64,000 nucleotides of DNA from Tridacna crocea. Lineage: Eukaryota > Mollusca > Bivalvia > Cardiida > Cardiidae. The DNA is taken from contig OX031070.1 of assembly GCA_943736015.1 (NCBI GenBank), forward strand, positions 44,044,173 to 44,108,172, read 5' to 3'. Positions 21,601 to 36,481 of the stretch are shown in pieces (position 1 is the stretch's first letter; every line of letters starts with the position of its first letter). The notes under the pieces are model-generated. The model was given only the letters and a program-made list of their open reading frames with translations, did not search any database and was not told the DNA's origin. A program made the translations under genes and the position numbers.

Positions 21601-21955
21601 TTAATCAATCAATCAATCAATCAACTGATCGATCGATCAATCAATCGATCGATCGATCAATCGATAGATCAATCGATCAATCAGTCAGTCAGATATTTTA
21701 ATACAAGCCACCAATGTTGAACTAAACAGCCATATCATTGATCGTGCACAGTGATACATTATCATGTCAGAAGCATCAATCAATCGATCAATCAATCAAC
21801 TGATCGATCGATCGATCAGTCAATCAATCAATCGATCGATTGATCGATCGATCGATCGATCAGTCGGTCAGATATTTTAATCCACGCCACCAATGTTGAA
21901 CTAAACAGCAATGGCATTGATCGTGCACGGTGATACATTATCATGTCAGAAGCAA
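21601..21955 (+). repeat. 179-bp tandem duplication in ATCA/GATC microsatellite
   Basis: The block GATATTTTAATACAAGCCAC to ATCATGTCAGAAGCA (from 21692) recurs 179 bp later (from 21871) with a few substitutions, each preceded by an ATCA/GATC repeat tract. Confidence 0.9.
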
Positions 21956-22139
21956 GCGATGGTTAGCAGACAGGGTAAATCAAGAACTGATAGAAAAGAA
22001 TGTGTTCTTTTATCTGACAAGTTATCCTTTTTTCCATTCATCACGATAATTTTGATACAAACTGTCCTTCAACCATTTTGGCAGCAAATATGTAAGCTCG
22101 ACCCATTTTGAGGACTGAAAATACGTTCTTTATCCACTG

Positions 22140-22360
22140 AACCTTTTACACTTTACTAAACAATCCCTGGTTCTTACGACTCTACAATATAAGCCTTTTG
22201 AAGATATTGTGAGAAAAGGAGAAAATGCTGGTGACTCCTTTTTCCCACATTTCTACCCTAGTGGAAACAAATTTAAATTTTTGAGTTAAGTTAATTTTGT
22301 CGTCTTCAAGTGCTTTTAATTTGGACCAGTCTAAAATTTTGTCGTTTGGTAAAGAGTTAA
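22140..22360 (+). mobile_element. Family A MITE
   Basis: ACACTTTACTAAACAATCCC to GGTAAAGAG-TTAA. The hairpin apex is deleted (GCTGGTGACTCC). Confidence 0.85.
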
Positions 22361-22387
22361 ACAGATTTTTGCTTTTATCACACAAGA

Positions 22388-22437
22388 CCATCCATCCATC
22401 CATCCGTCCATCCATCCATCCATCCATCCATCCATCC

Positions 22438-22478
<41 letters not shown>

Positions 22479-22495
22479 CCAATCAATCAATCAGC
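22388..22495 (+). repeat. (ATCC)n/(ATCA)n microsatellite
   Basis: ATCC units pass into ATCA units directly after the MITE. Confidence 0.95.
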
Positions 22496-22614
22496 CATTC
22501 AAGTATATCACCAAACTTGGAACATGTTTATAGATACGGTCAATTGTCGCGTGTCACCAAGTCTAAGTTTGCACTCACTGTTTATTGTACAATCACTCAA
22601 GGACAATTTCGTTT

Positions 22615-22700
22615 GTTTTTTAGGACAATATAGATTCATGATCAGACTGCACAGAAGGTACAGTCTGATCTTGTATTTACACTGTCCTCTACTGTATGCG
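22615..22700 (+). mobile_element. Family C hairpin fragment
   Basis: GGACAATATAGATTCATGAT, loop CACAGAAGGTAC, GATCTTGTATTTACACTGTC. Confidence 0.7.
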
Positions 22701-23511
22701 AAGTAGGCTTGATATTTGAAAATTTCAATCTTTTCTATTCTATAACGCGACGGGAAAAGTGTGAGTGTTTACAGATTAGCTGAAGCCTGCATTTTAATGT
22801 GATCCACTTCAACTAGGGATTCTTCTGTCATTGTTATTTAAATTTCTATAATCTAGTAGACTTGGTAGGACACGATTTAATATAGTACCACAACATACTA
22901 TTGTCGTGAACAAACTGTTTACCCGTTAAAAGGTTTTGGAATAATCTTTGAAAATTAAATTATGAGCAAGTAAAATTTGGTGTAACGTTTTACTTTTCAA
23001 TTCTCGGAGGAGTAGATGGTGCTGCTTGAAGAAACCGACTAACGCAAAATGGGAGAAAAAAAGAATTGCGTAATTTTAGAAAATAACTTTTATTAAGCTG
23101 AAAACCTGACATATTTTTGTGGTAGTGATTACTAGGTGAGTTTGGATGACTTTGTGGCAAATTGGTGAGAAGTGACTTGTTTACGGAACGAATGGTTGCA
23201 AGCTACAGAATGAAATAAAGGGAAAAAAAGCTTTTTAATAAACAAAACATTTGGGCTATCTTGCAGAAAGATAAAACGTACCCTTGACTTTGAATCAAAT
23301 GATAAGATACATATAGTTTGAACACAATTTCTTTTATGAGCACTTGTGCATTTCATTTTAATTAGACTTGTTACTCTGTTCGATTAGGGGTAACACATTT
23401 CTTATATTGAACACACAGGCTTTAAATAATTAAATGTTTAGTCACGATGCATGTATCTGGTTGATTTTAAAGTGAAGGTAGTTAACAATCTAACTGAAAC
23501 CTTACAGCAGA
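22701..23511. other. No gene recognised; 5' flank of the 23512 ORF
   Basis: Unique AT-rich sequence. No TATA-like element close enough to place a start site with confidence. Confidence 0.5.
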
Positions 23512-24120
23512 ATGGCGGATTATGATAATTTCAGAGTCTTTTACGATGTACCACTTATTGTTGCGTTAAAGATTAAACATGAACAGTCCCGGCTTCAAGT
23601 CATCTTAAAGCAGATAGAAAAACAGAAGAGAAAGTCGATCGACCAACTAACTGTGAGCAGAGAAAAAACGTTGGACGATTTGAATAATAGAGTACAAAAA
23701 AGATCGACACCTCTGAATCAGCTCTCTAGAGACAAAGAAGTAAAACAATCAATAGCAATATCAATGCGGGAGAGCAAGGAAATCGTACACAACGGCGAAG
23801 GAAATAATATAAAGATGCGCAGACAACATTCTCACACTGAAACTGGAAGTTCTCGTAATACGGAGTCGAAATCTACTACTTCCGGTCTTCCAAAGATTAT
23901 TAAACACGCATCATATGTAACGCTAGCTCAGCTTAAAATGAAACGTGGACAACAAACACACCAGAATCTCAGATCATACCTCAGGCTGACTCAAATACAA
24001 AAGAATAGTGTAAATATCGACTGTTTAAAATCCGAAGGCAATTTACCAATGTGTAAAGCATTATGCTCTTTACCAAAACACGAGCATCATCGTCTAAGAA
24101 ACAGTAGGCAACATGTTTGA
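23512..24120 (+). CDS. Unassigned single-exon basic protein, 202 aa
   Basis: The longest uninterrupted frame in the window not made of repeat sequence. The start MADYDNFRVFYDV sits in a good Kozak context (AGA-ATG-G). Residues about 17-62 (LKIKHEQSRLQVILKQIEKQ and following) are heptad-like and strongly charged, suggesting a coiled coil. The rest is polar, basic and Ser/Thr rich, ending in RNSRQHV. No signal peptide or membrane segment is visible. AATAAA lies 154 bp after the stop, so it may be an intronless gene. Codon use looks less AT-biased than the flanks. I do not recognise the family. It could be a lineage-specific protein, a retrocopy, or an exon of a larger gene. Confidence 0.6.
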   Translation: MADYDNFRVFYDVPLIVALKIKHEQSRLQVILKQIEKQKRKSIDQLTVSREKTLDDLNNRVQKRSTPLNQLSRDKEVKQSIAISMRESKEIVHNGEGNNIKMRRQHSHTETGSSRNTESKSTTSGLPKIIKHASYVTLAQLKMKRGQQTHQNLRSYLRLTQIQKNSVNIDCLKSEGNLPMCKALCSLPKHEHHRLRNSRQHV

Positions 24121-24239
24121 CCTGTGTCTGTAAAGTCAGTAATCAACAGTGACTCAAAAGACCTCTCCAACAGTGGTGAGTTTAAAAGGCAGACTCCCAC
24201 AGAATTTGCGGTCTAAATCCATTTTTCTTGCGAAATTGT

Positions 24240-24660
24240 ACTGATACACAATCTGTTTTGTCATGGTTTTGTAAATAAAGCGAAATCAAAAAACCGAAAC
24301 AGGAAATAGGCGTGGTTTATTTTTATATGAGGGATATCAGAAAAATATTTGTTAAAACAATTTGCCATGTCTGCAATTGACCCGTCAAATAATTGTATTT
24401 TTCATTAAGCAAATAAATCTAGGCAGCAGAAAGAAAGAAGAATTTCGTTAAAAAAGAGAAAGAAGGCTGCTGAACAAGATCATGCGACTTGAAAAAGCGA
24501 CATAAAGGCTTTAAGGATGTAAAGCATAATTATAAGGTTTCTACGCGGCGGCTTTTATACTTGTTTGTTTACATGTACCAAGATGTATTGAAATTAAAAG
24601 CCAGTAAACTATTTGAAAACATTGATGCTGACCTCTCCTGGCTTCTTTTTGAAAGAAGCC
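24240..24660. repeat. Dispersed repeat L, copy 1
   Basis: Inverted match to 30455-30905: GTTTTGTCATGGTTTTGTAA, AGAAGAATTTCGTTAAAAAA, TTGTTTGTTTACATGTAC. It includes the probable poly(A) region of the 23512 ORF, so that transcript end may be repeat-derived. Confidence 0.7.
24274..24279 (+). terminator. Candidate poly(A) signal AATAAA
   Basis: First AATAAA after the 23512 ORF stop codon. Confidence 0.45.
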
Positions 24661-24794
24661 AACTTGTATTCTTCGTGATCATGGCTGGGCCGATTAAGTA
24701 ACTACGCCTCAACAGATCACCTAAGGTTCGCCGCCTAAAATGATATTCTTGGATCATGTTATGAAAAGATGGCTTAATGAATACAAGATATGAC

Positions 24795-24897
24795 AGCTGC
24801 GCAATCGGCTGACCTGGACCGAAACTTTTCGTTATTGGTCGATTTTCTGTATGTTCAAGGACCAGCCTACATCATGGTTAAGTCGGTTGTTATAAAA
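24795..24897 (-). mobile_element. Family J element, reverse
   Basis: GCTGACCTGGACCGAAACTT, GTTCAAGGACCAGCCTACAT, ATGGTTAAGTCGGTTGTTAT: reverse complement of the 3007 copy. Confidence 0.6.
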
Positions 24898-24961
24898 AAT
24901 GGCTGTTTTGGATCGATAAGTTTGTCGTGACTTGCTTGGTAAGATGGATTACAGAGATGCA

Positions 24962-25191
24962 TTAACTCATTACCAAAGGACAATATTTTGGACTTGTCTA
25001 AATCGAAAGCATTTGCAGACGACAAAATAAAAGTAACTGAAAATTTGAAAATTTGTTTCCAGCAGGGTAGAAAACATTGTGGGTAAAGGAGAAAATGCTG
25101 GTTACCAGCATTTTCTCCGTTTCCCACAATGTTTTCAAAAGTCTTCTTTCTAGGGGTGCTTAAAAGGCGGGATTGTAGGGTAATGGGTTAA
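24962..25191 (-). mobile_element. Family A MITE, full length
   Basis: TTAACTCATTACCAAAGGAC to GGTAATGGG-TTAA; hairpin 25070-25137. Confidence 0.92.
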
Positions 25192-25489
25192 GCCCCCTTT
25201 TTGCCAAATCATGGTTCAGAAGATTCTTATAATGTATTCTGAGTTTGATTTAGATTAAACACTTCACCACTTCTGAGACGGTCACTTCAAAATTAAAGGA
25301 GGATATTTAGAATTTTTACATCTCACCAAATTAGAAATATATATATGTATATCACTGAAATTCATATGAAAAAATAATACAAATCATCAATGATTAAGAT
25401 TCATTAAGTTACAAAAAAAAATTTTTGATGGTATTCCCTTAAAAGGCTACGTAGCCTCTTAAGCTATTTTTAGATTTCGCGCCAAAAAT

Positions 25490-25629
25490 CAATAAAGCAT
25501 TGTGGGAATGTCAAGTGACTTGCACGTGACTCATAACGCTTAAATTCCCTATCATAACAAACATGTAGTAATTATTTTCCATAATGTCTTCTTCAGAGGC
25601 TATGTTTGAAGCTTCTTCTGTGTATTACT
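25490..25629 (+). promoter_or_regulatory. Promoter-like segment with possible mini first exon
   Basis: GCATTGTGGGAA (25498-25509) is the complement of a ZNF143/Staf-type site (TTCCCACAATGC). A CACGTGAC E-box follows at about 25523. An ATG at 25584 opens MSSSEAMFEASSVYY and runs into a strong donor (T-GTAAGTAAA) at 25630. I cannot place the following exons, and the protease on the other strand begins soon after. Could be the start of an unannotated plus-strand gene or coincidence. Confidence 0.3.
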
Positions 25630-25971
25630 GTAAGTAAATGAGCGAATTGGTCATCTAAAAATAGAATGTGTCTCCCGTTGGTGTCAACCTGGGCCGTAGT
25701 AAATCTCTAATTTTTCGTGTTGTCGAACGGTTTTCGGTTAGTGGGGTTTTATGAATAAAAATGAAAAGGCTTTCGGAGTATACGGATGATTTCTTTGCAC
25801 TTCTGTAAAATTTTCGTCCCAAAATCTGAAGGGCCACCTTTACCATCAACAACAACAATGATTTAATGCTTTTGAATAAAATGTGTTTTATTTTTGCTTG
25901 TTATTCCTTAGACACAAAAGTGATCACAGTATCTAACATACTGATGGAAACAAATGTTTAATACACGGTTC

Positions 25972-26203
25972 TTAATCCTTTACTACACAATTCCTAAATT
26001 TTACAACCTTGAAAAGGGAGCTTTTTGAAAACATAGTGGAAAAAAGAGGATATGCAGGTAACCGGATTTTTTTAAAAATCTTTTTCTACAGTGCATTCCA
26101 CCCGTCCAAAAGTAAGTTTCAAATTCAAAGTTACATTTATTTTATCATCTGCAATTACTTTCAATTCAGAAGTCTTAAATTTGCTGTTTAGTAAAGGATT
26201 AAA
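25972..26203 (+). mobile_element. Family A MITE, diverged
   Basis: TTAATCCTTTACTACACAAT to GTAAAGGA-TTAA; the hairpin is badly eroded around GGATTTTTTTAAAAATC. Confidence 0.75.
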
Positions 26204-26215
26204 GTGCTATTGTTT

Positions 26216-26320
26216 GTTACAGGCCAAAATGAAACAATTGCACTACAGTTGTTACAGGCCAAAATGAAACAATTGCACTACAGTTGTTACAGGCCAATAT
26301 GAAACAATTGCACTACAGTT
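26216..26320 (+). repeat. Three tandem 35-bp repeats
   Basis: GTTACAGGCCAAAATGAAAC with AATTGCACTACAGTT, three times head to tail; the third has one change (CAATAT). No spacers. Confidence 0.97.
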
Positions 26321-26500
26321 GGCTTACAAGATGATTGAATACATGTGAAAATACAAAAGCAGAACAAAATCCTCATTACGAGCAACTTCTCCGTCTTCTA
26401 CAAAGTTTTCAAAAGTTGCTTGCTGTAAAAGAAAAATAAAGAATGTTGTCGGCGGGCAGACGGTCAGTTCAGGCTGTAAAGTAATCGGTCGATATCGAGT

Positions 26501-31569
<5,069 letters not shown>

Positions 31570-31635
31570 CTGCTGATCGTATGTCCAAGTAAGTTCCAAG
31601 ACGGAGAAGACATAGGAAGTCATGGTTTCAATGGC

Positions 31636-31643
31636 TATTTATA
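31636..31643 (-). promoter_or_regulatory. TATA box of the serine protease gene
   Basis: TATAAATA on the minus strand, 67 bases upstream of the chosen ATG at 31569. The usual spacing puts transcription start near 31605-31612, downstream of the ATG at 31623. Confidence 0.75.
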
Positions 31644-31949
31644 CACTGACCATCTCAATGTCGTGTTAAGTGCCATGAAAACTGACCAGTTGATACTGAC
31701 TTTGGAAAGTCCTTGTATTTCCGAATTGGGCAGTTATGGCTTTATAGTAATACAAGTACCCCTTTTACGCGGCTTTGGACGAAAATTGACCTACGTGACC
31801 GGTATTGAAATTATTTGACTGTTTTAATGTTGTCCTTTTTTTTTTTGTCTACAAGGCTTTTTTTCCATATTGTTAGTTTCAAGTGAAATACTAATTTTTT
31901 TTACCTTTTTCTAAATAACCATGATTTTTTAAATAAAACCCTTATTTTG

Positions 31950-32180
31950 CTTGACTTTTTACCAAACAACAAAATTTTAGACTGGTCCAATTTGAAAGCA
32001 CTTGCAGTGGACAAAATAAACGATGGTCAAAAATTGAAATTTGCCAACAGTACGTTAGAAAACATTGTGGGAAAAGGAGAAAATGCTGGTAACCAGCATT
32101 TTCTCCTTTTCCCACATTGTTTTCAGAAGGCTTGTTTCCCAGGGTCGTGAAAACTAGGGATAGTTTGGGAAAGGATAAAT
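31950..32180 (-). mobile_element. Family A MITE
   Basis: TTTTTACCAAACAACAAAAT to GGGAAAGGA-TAAA; perfect hairpin 32057-32124 except one foot mismatch. Confidence 0.9.
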
Positions 32181-32239
32181 AAGTGAAGTGTAACTATCAA
32201 GACAATAGTAAAAAGACCCAAAGTTTAATACTTCAAAAG

Positions 32240-32370
32240 GTTATTCTTTTGGTAGAATCATCTCCTTATCGGACAATGTGAAACAAAGATCAAACTGCAC
32301 GTTCTTTGCAGACTGATATCGGTCTAGACTGTCTGCAAAAGGTCAGTGAGTCGCGCTTAGCACCCCAATG
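32240..32370 (-). mobile_element. Family C MITE, reverse, diverged
   Basis: GACAATGTGAAACAAAGATC, GTCTAGACTGTCTGCAAAAG, GTCAGTGAGTCGCGCTTAGC, the C left arm in reverse. Confidence 0.65.
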
Positions 32371-32373
32371 GTT

Positions 32374-32602
32374 TTAACCCATTACAACACAATCCCTACT
32401 TTTGACGCCCCTGAGAAAGAAGCCTTTAGAAAACATTGTTGGAAAAGGGGAAAATGCTGGTAACCAGCATTTTCTCCTTTTCCCACAATGTTTTCTACCC
32501 TTCACAAAACAAATTTTAAATTTTCAGTCACTTTTATTTTGTCGTCTGCAAATGCTTTCGATTTGGACAAACCTAAAATTTTGTCGTTTGGTAATGAGTT
32601 AA
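32374..32602 (+). mobile_element. Family A MITE, full length
   Basis: TTAACCCATTACAACACAAT to GGTAATGAG-TTAA. Confidence 0.92.
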
Positions 32603-32704
32603 AATGTTGTTTAATCGACGAAAATGCAGGTAACCAGCATTTAACCTCTTTCCACAATGTTTTCTACTCCTTTAGAGACAAACAACTCTCATTATCTGAG
32701 CCAA

Positions 32705-32830
32705 AATTAACTGTTTAATGAACGACAAAATTTTCGACTGGTCCAAATTGAAAGCATTTGCAGACGACAAATCCAATGTGAATCAAAAATTGAAATTCTA
32801 TTTTGGAAGGGTAGAAAACATCGTGGGAAA
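32705..32830 (-). mobile_element. Family A MITE, left half
   Basis: ATGAACGACAAAATTTTCGA to CATCGTGGGAAAAGGAGAG, stopping before the apex; followed by a J element. Confidence 0.8.
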
Positions 32831-32945
32831 AGGAGAGTGTCAGGCGGCGCATTCAGCGCAGGCTGGCATGGTTACATTTTTGCACCAAGTTTGTAATTAT
32901 TCGGTGTGTTCGAGGACCAGTTTTCCTCGTGATTCAGCCGATTAA
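32830..32945 (-). mobile_element. Family J element, reverse, diverged
   Basis: GCAGGCTGGCATGGTTACAT, TTCGAGGACCAGTTTTCCTC, GTGATTCAGCCGATTAA. Confidence 0.55.
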
Positions 32946-33170
32946 CCCTTTATCCCATGGGACATTTCAATGGTATATCTAATTGACCCTAACTAACAGC
33001 AAGAATGAAGCCGTTTCTTATATGTATATGATACCTTTTGATTGTGTAGAAAACATTGTGGCAAAAGGTGAAATTGCTTGTCACGAGCAATTTCACCTTT
33101 TACCACAATGTTTTCCAAAGGCTCCTACAAGCAATGCGTAGAAATGAGTACCTATGGAGTAAAGGGTTAA
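32942..33170 (+). mobile_element. Family B MITE, full length
   Basis: TTAACCCTTTATCCCATGGG to GAGTAAAGGG-TTAA; hairpin 33048-33116 with two arm mismatches. Confidence 0.92.
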
Positions 33171-34050
33171 TAGACCAAATGTATTTGATGGATCCGTAAG
33201 TCTGAGATGAATTGCCCGGTGTACTGAATCACTTGGATGCAGTAAAACCCCTTTTTATGGTACGTTTATTTGTCTAAGACAATTCCACTATGAGTTCAAG
33301 ATTGAATTTTGATAACCATGTATCTTATTTTGTGCAAAGCCGAAGGAAATAAACCCAGTTAAACTCATTTTTCTCGGGCAAATGAGTTTTACGGTAGCAC
33401 TCAGATCTATATATAATTTGAAATGGCACATTAAAATACATTGGGCGAGGCCATCGATCGTTGAGATATTTATTTTTGATTGAAAATAGCTTCTCTCGCT
33501 CATAGCCTTTTATTGGCGCAATGATACAAATTCGCCAACCTACCCTGGGCTTTTTTGTTCCAAAACCAATTCGTTCCATGGCTTGTTCGTCCAATGATTG
33601 CACGCTACTCCATTTGATTGCTCATGAATATTTGTAGATCGAGGTAATTAATTGTAATGTTGGTAATAAAATGTAAACGGCTAGAGATATTTTAAAATTA
33701 CAGTTTTCAGGAACAAACTTAATTTTGTTCGATATATCAACAGAACTTTTCTCTCTATTCGTCATGCAACTTACTGTTAAGGGGCGTTACTCCTGCTTCC
33801 TCCTAATGATTAAAGGGAGACCACTTATACAAAAATAAACCAAACTTTGTCATGAGCACTCTCCCTTCAACCGAAAAGGTATTCATTTGCTTAGTGGGTT
33901 GACTCTTATGCCAATATTTGAACAATATGTCTGTATCTTTCAAACTATTAATTCCACACTATGGGTTTCCTCGACAAATACCACTTCAGCGTTCTCAACG
34001 CTTTGATTTAATACAGCACGGCTTACGACTTCATTCACATAGAGGGATAA
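33171..34050. other. No gene recognised
   Basis: Minus-strand frames at 33288-33603 have no recognisable family. TTCGTTCCATGGCTTGTTCG near 33570 resembles 48490-48525 (GGCTTGTTCGTCCCGAAACT). Confidence 0.5.
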
Positions 34051-34051
34051 A

Positions 34052-34280
34052 TTAACCCTTTCCCAAACAATCCCTGGTTTTTTACGACACAGGAGAAGAG
34101 TCCCTTTTGAAAACATGGTGGGAAAAGGAGAAAATGCTGGTAACCAGCATTTTCTCCTTTTCCCACTAAGTTTTCTACCCTATCAAAAACAGAAATCATC
34201 ACGAGTGGTACATTTAATTTCTGTTTGCAGACCCTCTGAATTTGGTTCAGTCCAAAATTTTGTGGTTTGGAAAAGGGGTA
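34052..34280 (+). mobile_element. Family A MITE
   Basis: TTAACCCTTTCCCAAACAAT (GGGAAAGG end subtype) to GGAAAAGGGGTAAA. Confidence 0.9.
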
Positions 34281-34499
34281 AACGATTACTTTCTCCAGTG
34301 GATATTTATTGAAATGTTAAAATACTGGAAAAGTGAACAAGAAAGATCTGATTGTAAGACTTCTAGCAGTCTGCAATCTGATCTGATTCGGAACTTTTTG
34401 CCACAGGTAATTTTCTACGTGTCGAAGAGCCATCCTACCATCTGATGTGGCAGTCTCTTGGACAAAATATTCTATATTATGCAAAGAGAGTACTTAGCT

Positions 34500-34736
34500 T
34501 TAACTCCTTACCAAACAATCACCGGTATTCACGACCCTAGAAAACAGAAGCCTTTTGAAAACATTGTGGGAAAAGGAGAAAATGCTGGTAACCAGCATTT
34601 TCTCCTTTTCCCACAATGTTTTCTTACCTGCTGAAAACATTTTTTTTTTTAAATTTTTTAATTAAGTTTATTTTGTCAATCTGCAAGTGCTTTCAATTTG
34701 GACCAGTCTAAAATTTTGTCGTTTGGGAAAGGGTTA
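34500..34736 (+). mobile_element. Family A MITE, full length
   Basis: TAACTCCTTACCAAACAATC to GGGAAAGGG-TTAA; perfect 66-bp hairpin 34557-34622. Confidence 0.92.
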
Positions 34737-34944
34737 AAACACTTTTTTCTTTCCCCACAGCTCTGCACCCATTACAAGTATTTCATTTATTTTCCGGTAT
34801 AAAGTTCAACTAAGCGAATGCTAAGGATTCCTGCTCTGGCAAAAGGTGGCTAAATGCGTCTCTGTGATCCATGGTACCAAGCAATTCATCAAATAATTAT
34901 GGATCGATTTTATCCACTGGTCAAGTTTTTTTTTTTTTTTTAAA

Positions 34945-35075
34945 CGACTTTATCACGAGGTAGACCGGGTCCTTGTATATACAGAAAATTGACCAACAGC
35001 GAAAAGTTTCGGCCCAGGTCAGCCTGCGCGGAATGACAGATACTTTTTCGCAGATGCATGAAAGATCCTTTTTTC
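34945..35075 (+). mobile_element. Family J element
   Basis: ACGACTTTATCACGAGGTAG and GTTTCGGCCCAGGTCAGCCT. Confidence 0.6.
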
Positions 35076-35227
35076 AAACGGAGAATGAATCATCTATGTT
35101 TGTGAAGCCCATCATCTGCTTGGCCTAAGAGGTCACACATTTAGGCTCTTTTTAAAATTTGACTGATCGGTTGTAAATCATTTGACCTTATACCGTTTAA
35201 ATATTACTGGGGAGGATGGGAGAAAGG

Positions 35228-35229
<2 letters not shown>

Positions 35230-35272
<43 letters not shown>

Positions 35273-35300
35273 TCAGACAGACAGACAGACAGACAGACAT
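35230..35300 (+). repeat. (GA)n/(CAGA)n microsatellite
   Basis: GA repeats followed by CAGACAGACAGACAGACAGA. Confidence 0.95.
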
Positions 35301-35358
35301 ACAGTTGCTCTCTTATCTCTGCATCAACATCCACTCAGTCATCATTTTTTCACAATTA

Positions 35359-35673
35359 CCGAGTCCCGTTAGTTCAGTCGGTAGCGTACAGGACTTGTGA
35401 ACAGGGGTTTGTGCGTTCGATTCCTGGTTACGACCCCTGCCTGAGCAAATTTCCTTCAGTGGATTGATGACAGTCACTTTCATTCCTCTCCCATCGCTGA
35501 ACATTGTTTCTTCGATGATTATATGTGAATTCAGCCAGTGGCTTTGAAAGAAAATTGTGCGGAGTACTGGTAAAAGAGACTCCAAAAAAGCATGCATAGG
35601 GGCACTGACCGCCACGATATAATCGAAATATTGTTGACAAGGGCGTCAAACATCATGGATACTATCAATCAAT
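35359..35673 (+). mobile_element. tRNA-derived SINE, most complete copy
   Basis: Head: CCGTTAGTTCAGTCGGTAGC (A-box region) and GTGCGTTCGATTCCTGG (B box). Body: GACAGTCACTTTCATTCCTC, CAGCCAGTGGCTTTGAAAGA, ATTGTGCGGAGTACTGGTAA. 3' end: GAAATATTGTTGACAAGGGC, then (TCAA)n. The tail and body mark it as a SINE rather than a tRNA gene. Partial relatives are at 28195, 42838, 53335 and 53575. Confidence 0.85.
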
Positions 35674-35904
35674 CACTTTTTTCATAATTCTTATTACCCA
35701 CACAAAATGTGTGTGTGTTTTCATTCTGACGGGATGCAGTGGAGGTCGAGAAAAAAAATAAGAAAATCCCTAGTCAGCGGTTTTTCGTTTAATGTTTACA
35801 GTTAATGCCCCAACTTAAGATAGAATTACTTTGAAAAATAGAACGTATTCCTATTATAAAATAATCAATCTAGATCAATAAGTTCTTCAAGTAATTTGAT
35901 AAAA

Positions 35905-36130
35905 ATAGTTTACTAAACGACAAAATTATAAACTTTTCCAAATTAAAAGCATTTGCAGATGACAAAATAAATGTGACTGAAAAACTGTAATTTGATTTGG
36001 GAAGGATAGAAAACATTGTGGTAACAGGAGAAAATGCTGGTTTCCAGCATTTTCTCCTGTTACCACAATGTTTTCAAAAGGCTTCTTTCTCAGGGTCGTT
36101 CAAAGTAGGGATTGAGTGGGAAAGAGTTAA
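35905..36130 (-). mobile_element. Family A MITE with doubly mirrored hairpin variant
   Basis: Hairpin 36009-36076: left arm GTGGTAACAGGAGAAAATGC where the consensus is GTGGGAAAAGGAGAAAATGC. Both substitutions recur exactly complemented on the right arm. Right end GGGAAAGAG-TTAA shared with the next copy. Confidence 0.92.
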
Positions 36131-36324
36131 TACTTTACAAAAGGACAGAAATCCGGACTGGTCCAACCTGAAACATTTGCAGACGAGAAACAAACACGGA
36201 GGAAAACATTGTTGGGGGAAAAAGAAGAAAATACTGATAACCAGCATTTTCTCTTTTTCCCACGTTTTCAAACGCGTTCTTCCTCGATGTTGTTAAAAGT
36301 GAGAATTGTGTTGTAAGGGATTAA
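36127..36324 (-). mobile_element. Family A MITE, abutting
   Basis: TTAATACTTTACAAAAGGAC to GTAAGGGA-TTAA; more diverged than its neighbour despite touching it. Confidence 0.85.
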
Positions 36325-36481
36325 GTGCAAAATAGTCCATTATGTTCACGAACATAAGGCAGGGCTGGTTACAGAGGGGGAATTTTCTGTATTAACATGG
36401 CATGTTTTGGATTAAAGTCTATTACTGTCAGTTACGCTATGACTTCAGTCATTATGTAACAATATTGCTCTTGATTTGATT

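Noticed and set aside
26216-26320. CRISPR-like direct repeats
   Set aside because: The three 35-bp units are contiguous without spacers and the genome is animal. Simple tandem duplication.
33325-33603. 92-aa minus-strand frame with Trp/Arg-rich segment
   Set aside because: It overlaps a segment resembling 48490-48525, has no family pattern and no splice context.
35359-35435. Possible tRNA gene
   Set aside because: It has A- and B-box-like motifs, but they are followed by a conserved SINE body and (TCAA) tail, and related heads recur at 53560 (minus) and 42946. A transcribed functional tRNA is unlikely.
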